DNA from: Xylanibacter rodentium
Lineage (GTDB): Bacteria > Bacteroidota > Bacteroidia > Bacteroidales > Bacteroidaceae
DNA: 64,000 nt
NCBI RefSeq assembly: GCF_013166575.1
Contig: NZ_JABKKE010000006.1
Location: forward strand, 1 to 64,000
Reading direction: 5' to 3'
Below are positions 1-5,723 of the stretch, one piece after another. The stretch's first letter is position 1; every line of letters begins with the position of its first letter. The notes below the pieces were generated by a model. The model was not told where the DNA came from, made no database searches, and saw only the letters and a program-made list of their open reading frames with translations. The translations under genes were made by a program, and so were the position numbers.

Positions 1-67
1 CTATCAATTCAGGAAAATAGTCTTTGTGTATAATAAATGGTTTCAGATAATCCGGTATATATTCCAT
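1..67 (-). CDS. Start of a further array cassette gene (partial)
   Basis: An open minus-strand frame starts at an ATG (65-67) and runs off the window edge, giving about 22 residues beginning MEYIPDYLKPF. It begins just downstream of a conserved inter-cassette element (91-136), exactly as the other cassette genes do, so it is probably the start of the next cassette. Too little is visible to assign a family. An upstream in-frame non-ATG start cannot be excluded. Confidence 0.45.
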   Translation of the reverse strand, partial: MEYIPDYLKPFIIHKDYFPELI

Positions 68-90
68 ATATTTCTGTATTAAGTTGTCTG

Positions 91-136
91 TAATGGTTAG
101 CAGGGAACGGCTTGTCCGTTATCCTGCGTTGTTATC
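91..136 (-). repeat. Inter-cassette element 1 (GCAGG subtype)
   Basis: Read on the minus strand, it starts GATAACAACGCAGG and ends CCTGCTAACCATTA. The centre folds as GCAGG/CCTGC plus AACGG/CCGTT around a 5-nt loop, with an asymmetric internal bulge (AT against one base). The element recurs at 763-808 with one base changed in the loop and one at the outer edge, and in a second subtype at 1268-1316 and 1680-1727. It always lies between the end of one cassette gene and the start of the next, in the same orientation. Confidence 0.85.
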
Positions 137-150
137 AACCTGTTCTAACC

Positions 151-741
151 TCAAAGTTTATCAGACCGCTTAAATCTGCCGATTGTTTGCGTGCTAATAT
201 CAATGTATGAAAGTGTCTTGACTATCTCAATATTTTCAAGGTTCTCACTTCCACCCATTGCCAGTAGTGGGGAATACCCGAAACACTCGTCAAAGTCCGG
301 TGTTCCGAGTTTCTCTTGTATTGTAAGATAATTTTCCAAATCAAACCAACCTTTCAAGGTGCTTTTATTGAAAATTATTTTATTCAGCAGTAATACAAGA
401 TTATCAGGGAGTATTAAATACGTTCCGTATCTGACATTCAAATAAACGATGTAGTTATTCAATTTCGGATTCTTTACATAAGCAAAGACATCACCGAAAG
501 CCGTACACATGAACGGCAGAAACGATTTATCATACTCCATGACATAACAAGAGTTTAGCACATCTTGGTAATCAGACGGATTAATGATTTTAAGCATCCC
601 GTCACAATAATTGCCGAACCCGACTTCCTGCCATAAAGTAGTCAGTTCGGGATAAGACAAATCGGCATATTTAGCAATAAAGGTATCATCTACTGCTTGT
701 CTGATACTATTGAGGTTCTTTTCTAAAAATTTCTCGTACAT
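151..741 (-). CDS. T6SS immunity-like protein (Tdi1/DUF1851 C-terminus)
   Basis: This 196-residue protein has no signal peptide or membrane segment, so it is probably cytoplasmic. The N-terminal half resembles GAD-like domains. The C-terminal part carries the DUF1851-type pattern (about residues 150-170, DECFGYSPLLAMGGSENLEN). DUF1851 is the C-terminal domain of Tdi1, the immunity protein to the type VI effector Tde1. No effector gene accompanies it, so it reads as an orphan immunity gene that protects against neighbours' toxins. It stands alone as a cassette between two conserved elements and is AT-rich compared with the ICE backbone. No TAnnTTTG promoter box is visible before the start, so read-through from upstream is likely. 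The family call comes from recognised motifs; the defence role is inference from family and context. Confidence 0.7.
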   Translation of the reverse strand: MYEKFLEKNLNSIRQAVDDTFIAKYADLSYPELTTLWQEVGFGNYCDGMLKIINPSDYQDVLNSCYVMEYDKSFLPFMCTAFGDVFAYVKNPKLNNYIVYLNVRYGTYLILPDNLVLLLNKIIFNKSTLKGWFDLENYLTIQEKLGTPDFDECFGYSPLLAMGGSENLENIEIVKTLSYIDISTQTIGRFKRSDKL

Positions 742-762
742 ATTTGTGCGCTTTATGGTTGA

Positions 763-808
763 TAATGGTTAGCAGGGAACGGCTTGCCCGTTATCCTGCG
801 TTGTTAGC
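763..808 (-). repeat. Inter-cassette element 2 (GCAGG subtype)
   Basis: Minus-strand copy of the same element as 91-136. It is nearly identical: the loop reads GCAAG instead of ACAAG and the first base differs. It lies 15 bp past the stop of the 823-1239 gene and 22 bp before the start of the 151-741 gene. Confidence 0.85.
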
Positions 809-822
809 ATCATATTTAACTA

Positions 823-1239
823 TCAGCAGAAAGCGACATCTCCAGTTCCCACTTCGATAATATCATATTTGCCATTATCGACCTTTATCTTAATACCACA
901 ACCATGTTCAACGTCAAATTCAACTCTGAACTCTACTCCAAACAGTTCATCTTCATTTTGTTCAAACAAGACGAAAATGTTTATCAATTCTATATCTTGT
1001 ACGTGTGCATCAATCTTGTAAGTATCTTTAGCCCATGCTATAATAGAATTACAAGCTCTACTATACCATTGTGGCATATTGTTTACAAAAGAAGCTATCT
1101 TTCCTTTATAATCTTCTGTCAGTTCTTCTTCTGATGCAGATAAACTATCTGATAAAGTGATACAAACCTCATCATCCAAGTCTTTCAAGAACACATACAT
1201 TTCGAGGTCTTCATTAAAAATTATTTCTGTCGCTTTCAT
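823..1239 (-). CDS. Putative immunity protein, DUF6985-like
   Basis: A 138-residue acidic, soluble protein with no signal peptide. The C-terminal pattern FDVEHGCGIKI, followed by a glycine-rich turn and DVAFC, resembles DUF6985-type proteins, which are often found among bacterial toxin-immunity genes. It is a single-gene cassette. The element on its 3' side is the GCAGG subtype and the one on its 5' side is the CCGGG subtype, so two element subtypes meet at this cassette. The gene is AT-rich and has no visible promoter box. The family assignment is tentative and the immunity role is inferred mainly from the array context. Confidence 0.5.
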   Translation of the reverse strand: MKATEIIFNEDLEMYVFLKDLDDEVCITLSDSLSASEEELTEDYKGKIASFVNNMPQWYSRACNSIIAWAKDTYKIDAHVQDIELINIFVLFEQNEDELFGVEFRVEFDVEHGCGIKIKVDNGKYDIIEVGTGDVAFC

Positions 1240-1267
1240 ATCTTATTACTTTTTAGTTTGTTGATGC

Positions 1268-1316
1268 TAATGGCTGGACGGGGAACGGCGTTAGTCCGTT
1301 ATCCCGGCTTGTTATG
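1268..1316 (-). repeat. Inter-cassette element 3 (CCGGG subtype)
   Basis: On the minus strand it starts CATAACAAGCCGGGATAACG and ends CCAGCCATTA. It keeps the GGATAACGG...CCGTTCC core and the TAACAA/CCATTA edges of elements 1-2, but has a longer 7-nt loop (ACTAACG) and changed outer stem bases. Confidence 0.85.
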
Positions 1317-1319
1317 AAC

Positions 1320-1658
1320 TTACTTTACCTCTTGTGCCTTTTTATAATTTGCATAGCGAGCATTTAGAGTGTCCCGCCATTCTTGGCTTGGGCAAGAGTT
1401 TATTAACTGAATATACTTATTCTCATCGTCAACACAAACAGACTCCACAAGTTTTAATAAACTCCATTGCAAATCATAAAAAGCATTCTCAGGAAAGATT
1501 TGTATCAACACCATAGCTTCATCAAATGATATGGGAAGTTGTATTTGTTCTAATAAGGCATCATAAGTATTTACTAATTCATCAATACTCTCTGTATCAT
1601 TGATGCTTTCATTAGGCATACGACCCAAATCTTTCAACTGTAAAATTTCATTTCTCAT
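1320..1658 (-). CDS. Putative immunity protein (possibly Imm30-like)
   Basis: A 112-residue soluble, acidic and probably all-helical protein. The spacing of the segment VLIQIFPENAFYDLQWSLLK, then YIQLINSCPSQEW, then an arginine-asparagine ending, is reminiscent of Imm30-family proteins from polymorphic toxin loci. The resemblance is weak. It is a single-gene cassette flanked by two elements of the CCGGG subtype, with no promoter box and AT-rich codons. The stop codon lies only 3 bp from the downstream element. Confidence 0.45.
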   Translation of the reverse strand: MRNEILQLKDLGRMPNESINDTESIDELVNTYDALLEQIQLPISFDEAMVLIQIFPENAFYDLQWSLLKLVESVCVDDENKYIQLINSCPSQEWRDTLNARYANYKKAQEVK

Positions 1659-1679
1659 ATAGTGTACTCTAATTGTTCA

Positions 1680-1727
1680 TAATGGCTTGGCGGGGAACGG
1701 CGTTAGTCCGTTATCCCGGCTTGTTAC
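1680..1727 (-). repeat. Inter-cassette element 4 (CCGGG subtype)
   Basis: Minus-strand copy nearly identical to 1268-1316: same core, same ACTAACG loop, edge sequences GGTAACAAGCC and CCAAGCCATTA. It lies 37 bp past the stop of the 1765-2358 gene and 21 bp before the start of the 1320-1658 gene. Confidence 0.85.
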
Positions 1728-1764
1728 CAATATTTTTTTAAGTATTAGCCAAAGATTTCTATTC

Positions 1765-2358
1765 CTAATTATTAAGAGCAATCTCTTTACCAACAAATAT
1801 GGCATCACCACATTTCATATAGAAACCATTTTGACCGTTGTATTTCCTAAGAGCATAGGGATATGCAACAATTCCTTTTTGTGGCTTTATACTAATTTCA
1901 CAACATCCATGTGATGTTTGGTAAAGCAAAAAAACTTTTTCCCCATGCCTTTTTAAAATGTCATATACCTTATTCTTCCATTCTTTTTCATCCTTATCTT
2001 CAATGTTATATGAATCAGCAATACGACCATTTCTTAAAAAATGGGAATCATTAACATCCGGCTTAGAGCGTAAGAACTGCATTTGCTCCCTTGCAATACT
2101 ACCAAAATGGTAATATTCGCCATATTTTTTGTATCTCGTTTTTAATTCTTCCATTGTCATCAAATCAAAATTTACGATAGAGAAGAAAGAACTTGATGAA
2201 TTTACAACAGACGTATATAGTCTTTTGCTAATGTCAGCTTCCAAAGAAGGAGAAATATCTAAAAAGAATATATTAGGATTGTACCCTCGTAATTCATCAC
2301 AAAATTGCTGCTCATCATTTTGAGTCATAAATAACTGAAAATCTCTACTTTTCTCCAT
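1765..2358 (-). CDS. Cassette protein of unknown function
   Basis: I do not recognise this 197-residue protein. It is soluble, with no signal peptide or transmembrane segment. The C-terminal half contains a short cysteine pair (HGCCEISI) and a beta-rich end (GFYMKCGDAIFVGKE). It is the first cassette after the leader region, separated from the leader operon by a stretch that holds a different palindrome (2433-2477), and is followed by a standard inter-cassette element. Position, size and AT-richness match the putative immunity cassettes around it, but no sequence motif supports that role directly. Confidence 0.55.
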   Translation of the reverse strand: MEKSRDFQLFMTQNDEQQFCDELRGYNPNIFFLDISPSLEADISKRLYTSVVNSSSSFFSIVNFDLMTMEELKTRYKKYGEYYHFGSIAREQMQFLRSKPDVNDSHFLRNGRIADSYNIEDKDEKEWKNKVYDILKRHGEKVFLLYQTSHGCCEISIKPQKGIVAYPYALRKYNGQNGFYMKCGDAIFVGKEIALNN

Positions 2359-2432
2359 TGTATTTAATTTTGATGATGATAAAATCTTTGGCTTACCTTA
2401 TCGCACTGTTATTGGTAATGTATTTATAAGAT

Positions 2433-2477
2433 CACCTGTTGGTGTTGTTTGTTTTGGTAAACGACACCCAGCAGGTG
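2433..2477 (-). repeat. Imperfect palindrome at the leader/array junction
   Basis: The left arm 2433-2450 (CACCTGTTGGTGTTGTTT) pairs imperfectly with the right arm 2459-2477 (AAACGACACCCAGCAGGTG) around an 8-nt loop. One extra base is unpaired in the right arm and two positions form wobble pairs. It occupies the place of an inter-cassette element but shares no sequence with the other four. Being the boundary between recombinase leader and first cassette, it is a candidate for the array's primary insertion site. That role is inference. Confidence 0.55.
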
Positions 2478-2530
2478 TGTTTCCTAATCTCTATTAGCAA
2501 CAATCAAATCATTATCGTTATTATGGACAT

Positions 2531-2794
2531 TTAAAGTAAAAAAGATATTCCTATAATGATTAAAGCAATAGATGCAAATATGTATCTATATCTTTTTGTA
2601 GAAAACATTGCACCTATACAGGAGATAGATACAGCAAATTGCATACATTTCAAACTTAACTCTGTAGTCTTAAATATACACATAGACAAAAAAGATAATG
2701 CCAAAACAAATATTATAGCATTCAATATATATTTCAGTTTCATATTACTTTGATTTACATTGACCTTATTATCAGTAGCATATAAATTGCTCAT
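2531..2794 (-). CDS. Small two-helix membrane protein
   Basis: An 87-residue protein starting at the ATG in 2792-2794. Its start overlaps the stop of the preceding 45-codon ORF as ATGA. The same frame stays open upstream to 2962, but that extension lies in a region read in another frame as a hydrophobic peptide, so the internal ATG is preferred. Two or three hydrophobic segments span about residues 22-45 and 50-85. No family is recognised. It ends the short operon that follows the recombinase and precedes the array. Confidence 0.5.
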   Translation of the reverse strand: MSNLYATDNKVNVNQSNMKLKYILNAIIFVLALSFLSMCIFKTTELSLKCMQFAVSISCIGAMFSTKRYRYIFASIALIIIGISFLL

Positions 2795-2928
2795 CCTATC
2801 CCAATAACCAATCCTATACAAGAGAACAAGGTGAATCTCTTTTCCTTGTATTTCAGCACATAGACCAGCCCGATAATAGCACATAAAGGAATAATAGCTG
2901 CACCTTTTGTTAATGCCTCTTTTTGCAC
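2791..2928 (-). CDS. Tiny membrane ORF overlapping the BatD-like gene
   Basis: A 45-codon frame that could start at GTG (2926-2928), inside the last codons of the BatD-like gene. It encodes VQKEALTKGAAIIPLCAIIG and then a second hydrophobic stretch, and ends in TGA overlapping the ATG of the next ORF. The reading-frame overlaps on both sides suggest translational coupling. The GTG start is weak and no family is recognised. An alternative reading is that a longer membrane gene has been broken by a frameshift. Confidence 0.4.
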   Translation of the reverse strand: MQKEALTKGAAIIPLCAIIGLVYVLKYKEKRFTLFSCIGLVIGIG

Positions 2929-3656
2929 TTTCGTGGTCGGAGTTTATATGCTTTCCCTCCAAAGGTCAGTTTCTCGCAAGCTACTTTATAGCCTTCGCTG
3001 TTAAAATAATACCGGTAAACATATTCTTCCTTGCCTTCTGAACCTGAATAGGATGTGCTGCTTGGACGGGTTGTTTCCCCGTTAATTGACAACAACGGAG
3101 GATTCTGATCGGGACGAGTATTGCAGGTAAGGGTGGCACAGTATCTCACGTAATCTCCGACCAGTTGCTCCACATTCAAACTGCATTTCAATCTTTTTCT
3201 GTCCACTCCGGCAGAATTTACATGCACACGACATTCAGGAGTGGTATAGGTACGGTTCCCTACCGTTACAGATGCGGCAGGGAGCTGAATCTCGCCGCTT
3301 TTCCTGAACCGCACAAGATAGCTGAAACAGGTTTCATCACTCTTGCTTCCCACTCCGTTCACAAGTGTGTAACTGCTACATTTATGTTGTTTCGGACCAC
3401 TCACCACTTCAATGTTGTCATTGAATACCGGATAAGAAGCCGTGTCGAACTGGGAATTGACCAAAGCATACGTCAGTTCCACCACTTGTCCCGCACGGAT
3501 TTCCCGTATTGTGTCTGCCTTTATGTGGAAATACACGGAGTCTGCGGTAGTCGAGGCGTACACTCGAACTCCCGAAAAAAATACATACATCCATATACAA
3601 CAGATTTGTATGTTCCTGATTGACTTTCTTGTTATGTATCTGACCTCTTTTTTCAT
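2910..3656 (-). CDS. BatD-like exported protein
   Basis: A 248-residue protein with an N-terminal hydrophobic signal or anchor (about residues 13-35), then a beta-sandwich region resembling the N-terminal domain of BatD. Recognisable elements are the RAGQVVELTYALVNS strand, NIEVVSGPKQ, NGVGSKSDETCFSYLVRF and EIQLPAASVTVGNRTYTTPE. BatD proteins belong to aerotolerance operons and are usually about twice as long; this one ends soon after one domain. It sits 75 bp behind the recombinase on the same strand and overlaps two tiny membrane ORFs, so it belongs to the fixed leader rather than to the single-gene cassettes. Its role in the array is unknown. Confidence 0.6.
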   Translation of the reverse strand: MKKEVRYITRKSIRNIQICCIWMYVFFSGVRVYASTTADSVYFHIKADTIREIRAGQVVELTYALVNSQFDTASYPVFNDNIEVVSGPKQHKCSSYTLVNGVGSKSDETCFSYLVRFRKSGEIQLPAASVTVGNRTYTTPECRVHVNSAGVDRKRLKCSLNVEQLVGDYVRYCATLTCNTRPDQNPPLLSINGETTRPSSTSYSGSEGKEEYVYRYYFNSEGYKVACEKLTFGGKAYKLRPRKCKKRH

Positions 3657-3731
3657 TTATTGATGTATCATATCAAACATTGCCGTAATCTATTCTTTCT
3701 TGCTCTCACTATAATAATGACGGAACAACAT

Positions 3732-4838
3732 TCATGAATCGTCCAATGAATCAAGCGGATTCGGTATGCTCGACTTGTGGGCACTTGTAACATGAAGGTA
3801 GATGCTCGTAGTCTTGATGTCGTTGTGTCCCAACAACTCCTGTATGGTTCTCAGGTCCGTTCCCTGCTCCAGCAGGTGAGTGGCAAAGGAGTGGCGGAGC
3901 ATGTGTACGTGTACCCGGTGCTTGATGCCTGCACGATCGGCGGCTTCCTTCAACACTTTCACCAATGCACTTGCCGAATATTGCTCTCCGGGTGTTTCGC
4001 CCTCGAACAGCCATTTTTGCGGGCGATATTCCTTGAAATATTCCCGAAGTTCGCACAATACCTTCTCCGACAGCAGCGAGTAGCGGCATTTTTTGCCCTT
4101 GCCCATAATGCGAATCAGCATACGTTCGCTCATAATATCCTGCGGAGTGAGGTTAAGCAACTCGCTCCTTCTCAATCCTGCGGAATAAATCAACGAAATC
4201 ATACAGCGATGCTTGCGGTTTGCAAGGCATGAAAGAATGCGCCGCACCTCGTTGCGGCTCAACACTTCGGGCAGGCTCTTGTACTCTTTGGCACGGGTGA
4301 TACCGCCGTAGTATTGCCGTTTGCCGCCACGCACCTGCTCATAGTAGAACTTGATGGCGTTGATGCGCATATTCTGTTGCGACACCGAGATTTTCTTCTC
4401 GTTCACAAGGTAGAGTATGTAGCGGTTGATGTCGGCAACCTTCAGACGGTCGATGTTACGCCCCTTGTGATATTCCATGAAGTCGCTGAAATAAGCCTTG
4501 TAGGTCTTGACGGTCGAAGGGCTGTAACGCTTCTGTTCCAGCAGTTCAAGATAGCCTTTCGGCAGCACATATTCCCGTTTTGGCTTGGGATGGCGTACAT
4601 ATACACGGCTGTAGTCAATATAGGCGTGCGGAGAATAGCGGTCATAGAAGGCGGGAAGGCGGAAAACGGTGGCTGGAATGTAGCCGGAGCCGTCCACGAC
4701 CGCAGCCACGTCGGTGTCCTGTGTCAGCAGCAGGGTTATGGCTTGGCTGTCCGCGTAGTCCACCCGGATGCACTCCTCACCGTTGTACCTGTCTTTATGC
4801 AGGACGATGCTGCCACGTTGTTTTAGTATCTTATCCAT
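3732..4838 (-). CDS. Tyrosine recombinase of the cassette array (integron-integrase-like)
   Basis: This 368-residue enzyme has all the tyrosine-recombinase residues: Arg223 (SAGLRRSELL), Lys249 (GKGKK), His312 and Arg315 (HMLRHSFATHL), His338 (LLGHND) and nucleophile Tyr347 (TTSIYLHV). A SAM-like core-binding domain occupies about residues 95-180 and an extra N-terminal domain about 1-90. The C-terminal tail SSIPNPLDSL is typical of a Bacteroidetes recombinase group. It differs clearly from the ICE integrase at 17927-19162. It heads the array, with all downstream genes on the same strand, as expected for the recombinase of rAID clusters. The promoter is clear: a -7 box at 4867-4874 and a TTTG -33 box inside the palindrome 4888-4913. 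The role in cassette capture is inference. Confidence 0.85.
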   Translation of the reverse strand: MDKILKQRGSIVLHKDRYNGEECIRVDYADSQAITLLLTQDTDVAAVVDGSGYIPATVFRLPAFYDRYSPHAYIDYSRVYVRHPKPKREYVLPKGYLELLEQKRYSPSTVKTYKAYFSDFMEYHKGRNIDRLKVADINRYILYLVNEKKISVSQQNMRINAIKFYYEQVRGGKRQYYGGITRAKEYKSLPEVLSRNEVRRILSCLANRKHRCMISLIYSAGLRRSELLNLTPQDIMSERMLIRIMGKGKKCRYSLLSEKVLCELREYFKEYRPQKWLFEGETPGEQYSASALVKVLKEAADRAGIKHRVHVHMLRHSFATHLLEQGTDLRTIQELLGHNDIKTTSIYLHVTSAHKSSIPNPLDSLDDS

Positions 4839-4866
4839 AATTTCCCGGCTATAGATTCCATGACCC

Positions 4867-4874
4867 CAAAATTA
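4867..4874 (-). promoter_or_regulatory. Promoter -7 box of the recombinase gene
   Basis: The minus strand reads TAATTTTG, matching the Bacteroidetes consensus TAnnTTTG, 28 bp before the start codon. A TTTG -33 element lies at 4893-4896 on the minus strand, 18 bp upstream and inside the palindrome. Confidence 0.65.
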
Positions 4875-4887
4875 GCGAAATAATCCG

Positions 4888-4913
4888 AAAAACAAACCGA
4901 TTGGTTTGTTTTT
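4888..4913. promoter_or_regulatory. Probable TetR-family operator over the recombinase -33 box
   Basis: A perfect inverted repeat with 11-bp arms and a 4-bp centre; the core is AACAAACCGATTGGTTTGTT. It lies between the tetR-like stop (4965) and the recombinase start, and covers the TTTG -33 element of the recombinase promoter. Size and symmetry fit a TetR-type operator. Binding by the neighbouring regulator is inference. Confidence 0.65.
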
Positions 4914-4964
4914 AACACAAAAAAAAAGCGGCTGAAAACACAAAACCGCTCGAATTTTAACATT

Positions 4965-5576
4965 TCAGGCTTTTAACAGCGAATAGACGAAGCGCAGTTC
5001 CCTTGCAAGCCGTTGTATGTCAAGCCCCCTCAAAAAAGACTGCTCAAAAGACAGACCGAAAAACACCTGCCGGAACAGCATGGCTGTGTCCTCGATGTCC
5101 ACATCCTGCCGTATCTCCCCTGTGTCCTTTGCCGACTGTATGGCGGCTCTCCAAAACTCGTAGTCCTGCCGGAACATGCCTGCTATCTTTTCCTCCACAT
5201 CCGGATAATAAAGCCGTACCTGCATCATAAGATGGTAATAATAGAAATTGAAGCTGCATCCTGCCGGATTGTTGCCGTCATCAAGAAGCGATATGAGTTT
5301 CCGCATGGTCTGTTCCACACCTTTTATATATTGTTCGATAAATTCCGACAGGGTGGCAGCCTTGAACCGGAACTTGTTTGCCACCGACTGCATCCCGAAC
5401 ACGTATTTATCTATAACCGCCACGAAAAGGTCCAGCTTTATCGGATAATAGTACACCAGCCCGGCTTTCGTCAGCCCGCAGGCTTTTCCGATCTCTACCT
5501 GACTTGCCTTCTCATAATTCATCTTGGCGAAAACGCGCAGTGCGTTTTCAAGCACTTCTTCACGGTTGGTTATCAT
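4965..5576 (-). CDS. TetR/AcrR-family transcriptional regulator
   Basis: A 203-residue one-component repressor. The N-terminal helix-turn-helix spans about residues 5-50 (VLENALRVFAKMNYEKASQV then GKACGLTKAGLVYYY), followed by an all-helical ligand-binding domain. The frame is open to 5720, but the start at 5574-5576 (MITNREEV) is preferred: it gives the normal family length and follows a TATCTTTG promoter box on the minus strand at 5608-5615. It lies between the methylase/helicase gene and the recombinase, and the palindrome 4888-4913 is its most obvious target. A small-molecule signal would then control recombinase expression. The ligand cannot be guessed from the sequence. Confidence 0.85.
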   Translation of the reverse strand: MITNREEVLENALRVFAKMNYEKASQVEIGKACGLTKAGLVYYYPIKLDLFVAVIDKYVFGMQSVANKFRFKAATLSEFIEQYIKGVEQTMRKLISLLDDGNNPAGCSFNFYYYHLMMQVRLYYPDVEEKIAGMFRQDYEFWRAAIQSAKDTGEIRQDVDIEDTAMLFRQVFFGLSFEQSFLRGLDIQRLARELRFVYSLLKA

Positions 5577-5607
5577 GATAAAATTAAATTGATTGATATT
5601 TATCTTC

Positions 5608-5615
5608 CAAAGATA
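5608..5615 (-). promoter_or_regulatory. Promoter -7 box of the tetR-like gene
   Basis: The minus strand reads TATCTTTG, matching TAnnTTTG, 31 bp before the chosen start codon. It would lie inside the coding region if the longer open frame were used, which supports the shorter start. Confidence 0.55.
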
Positions 5616-5674
5616 GGACATTATCTTGAGATACAGGTAAGAAACGCTGAAGAATCTTCCATATTCAGATAGAT

Positions 5675-5710
5675 AGACCGACCGCGTCTGCATAACAGTG
5701 CGGTCGGTCT
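5675..5710 (-). terminator. GC-rich hairpin after the methylase/helicase gene
   Basis: Perfect 11-bp arms AGACCGACCGC and GCGGTCGGTCT around a 14-nt loop, 13 bp past the stop at 5724. There is no T-run after the stem, so it may stall or protect transcripts rather than act as a classical terminator. A second regulator-binding site is the alternative. Confidence 0.5.
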
Positions 5711-5723
5711 GTAATGGCATGGG

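Noticed and set aside
904..1134. Plus-strand gene opposite the DUF6985-like cassette
   Set aside because: It is antisense to a better-supported cassette gene, with an unusual Phe/Tyr-rich composition and no promoter.
91..1727. Canonical integron attC sites
   Set aside because: Position and orientation fit, but the outer boxes are not complementary (no RYYYAAC/GTTRRRY pair). They are described as a separate element class.
2531..2962. Single 143-residue membrane protein
   Set aside because: The first 56 residues are hydrophilic and lie where another frame encodes a hydrophobic peptide ending in ATGA; the internal ATG at 2792-2794 fits better.
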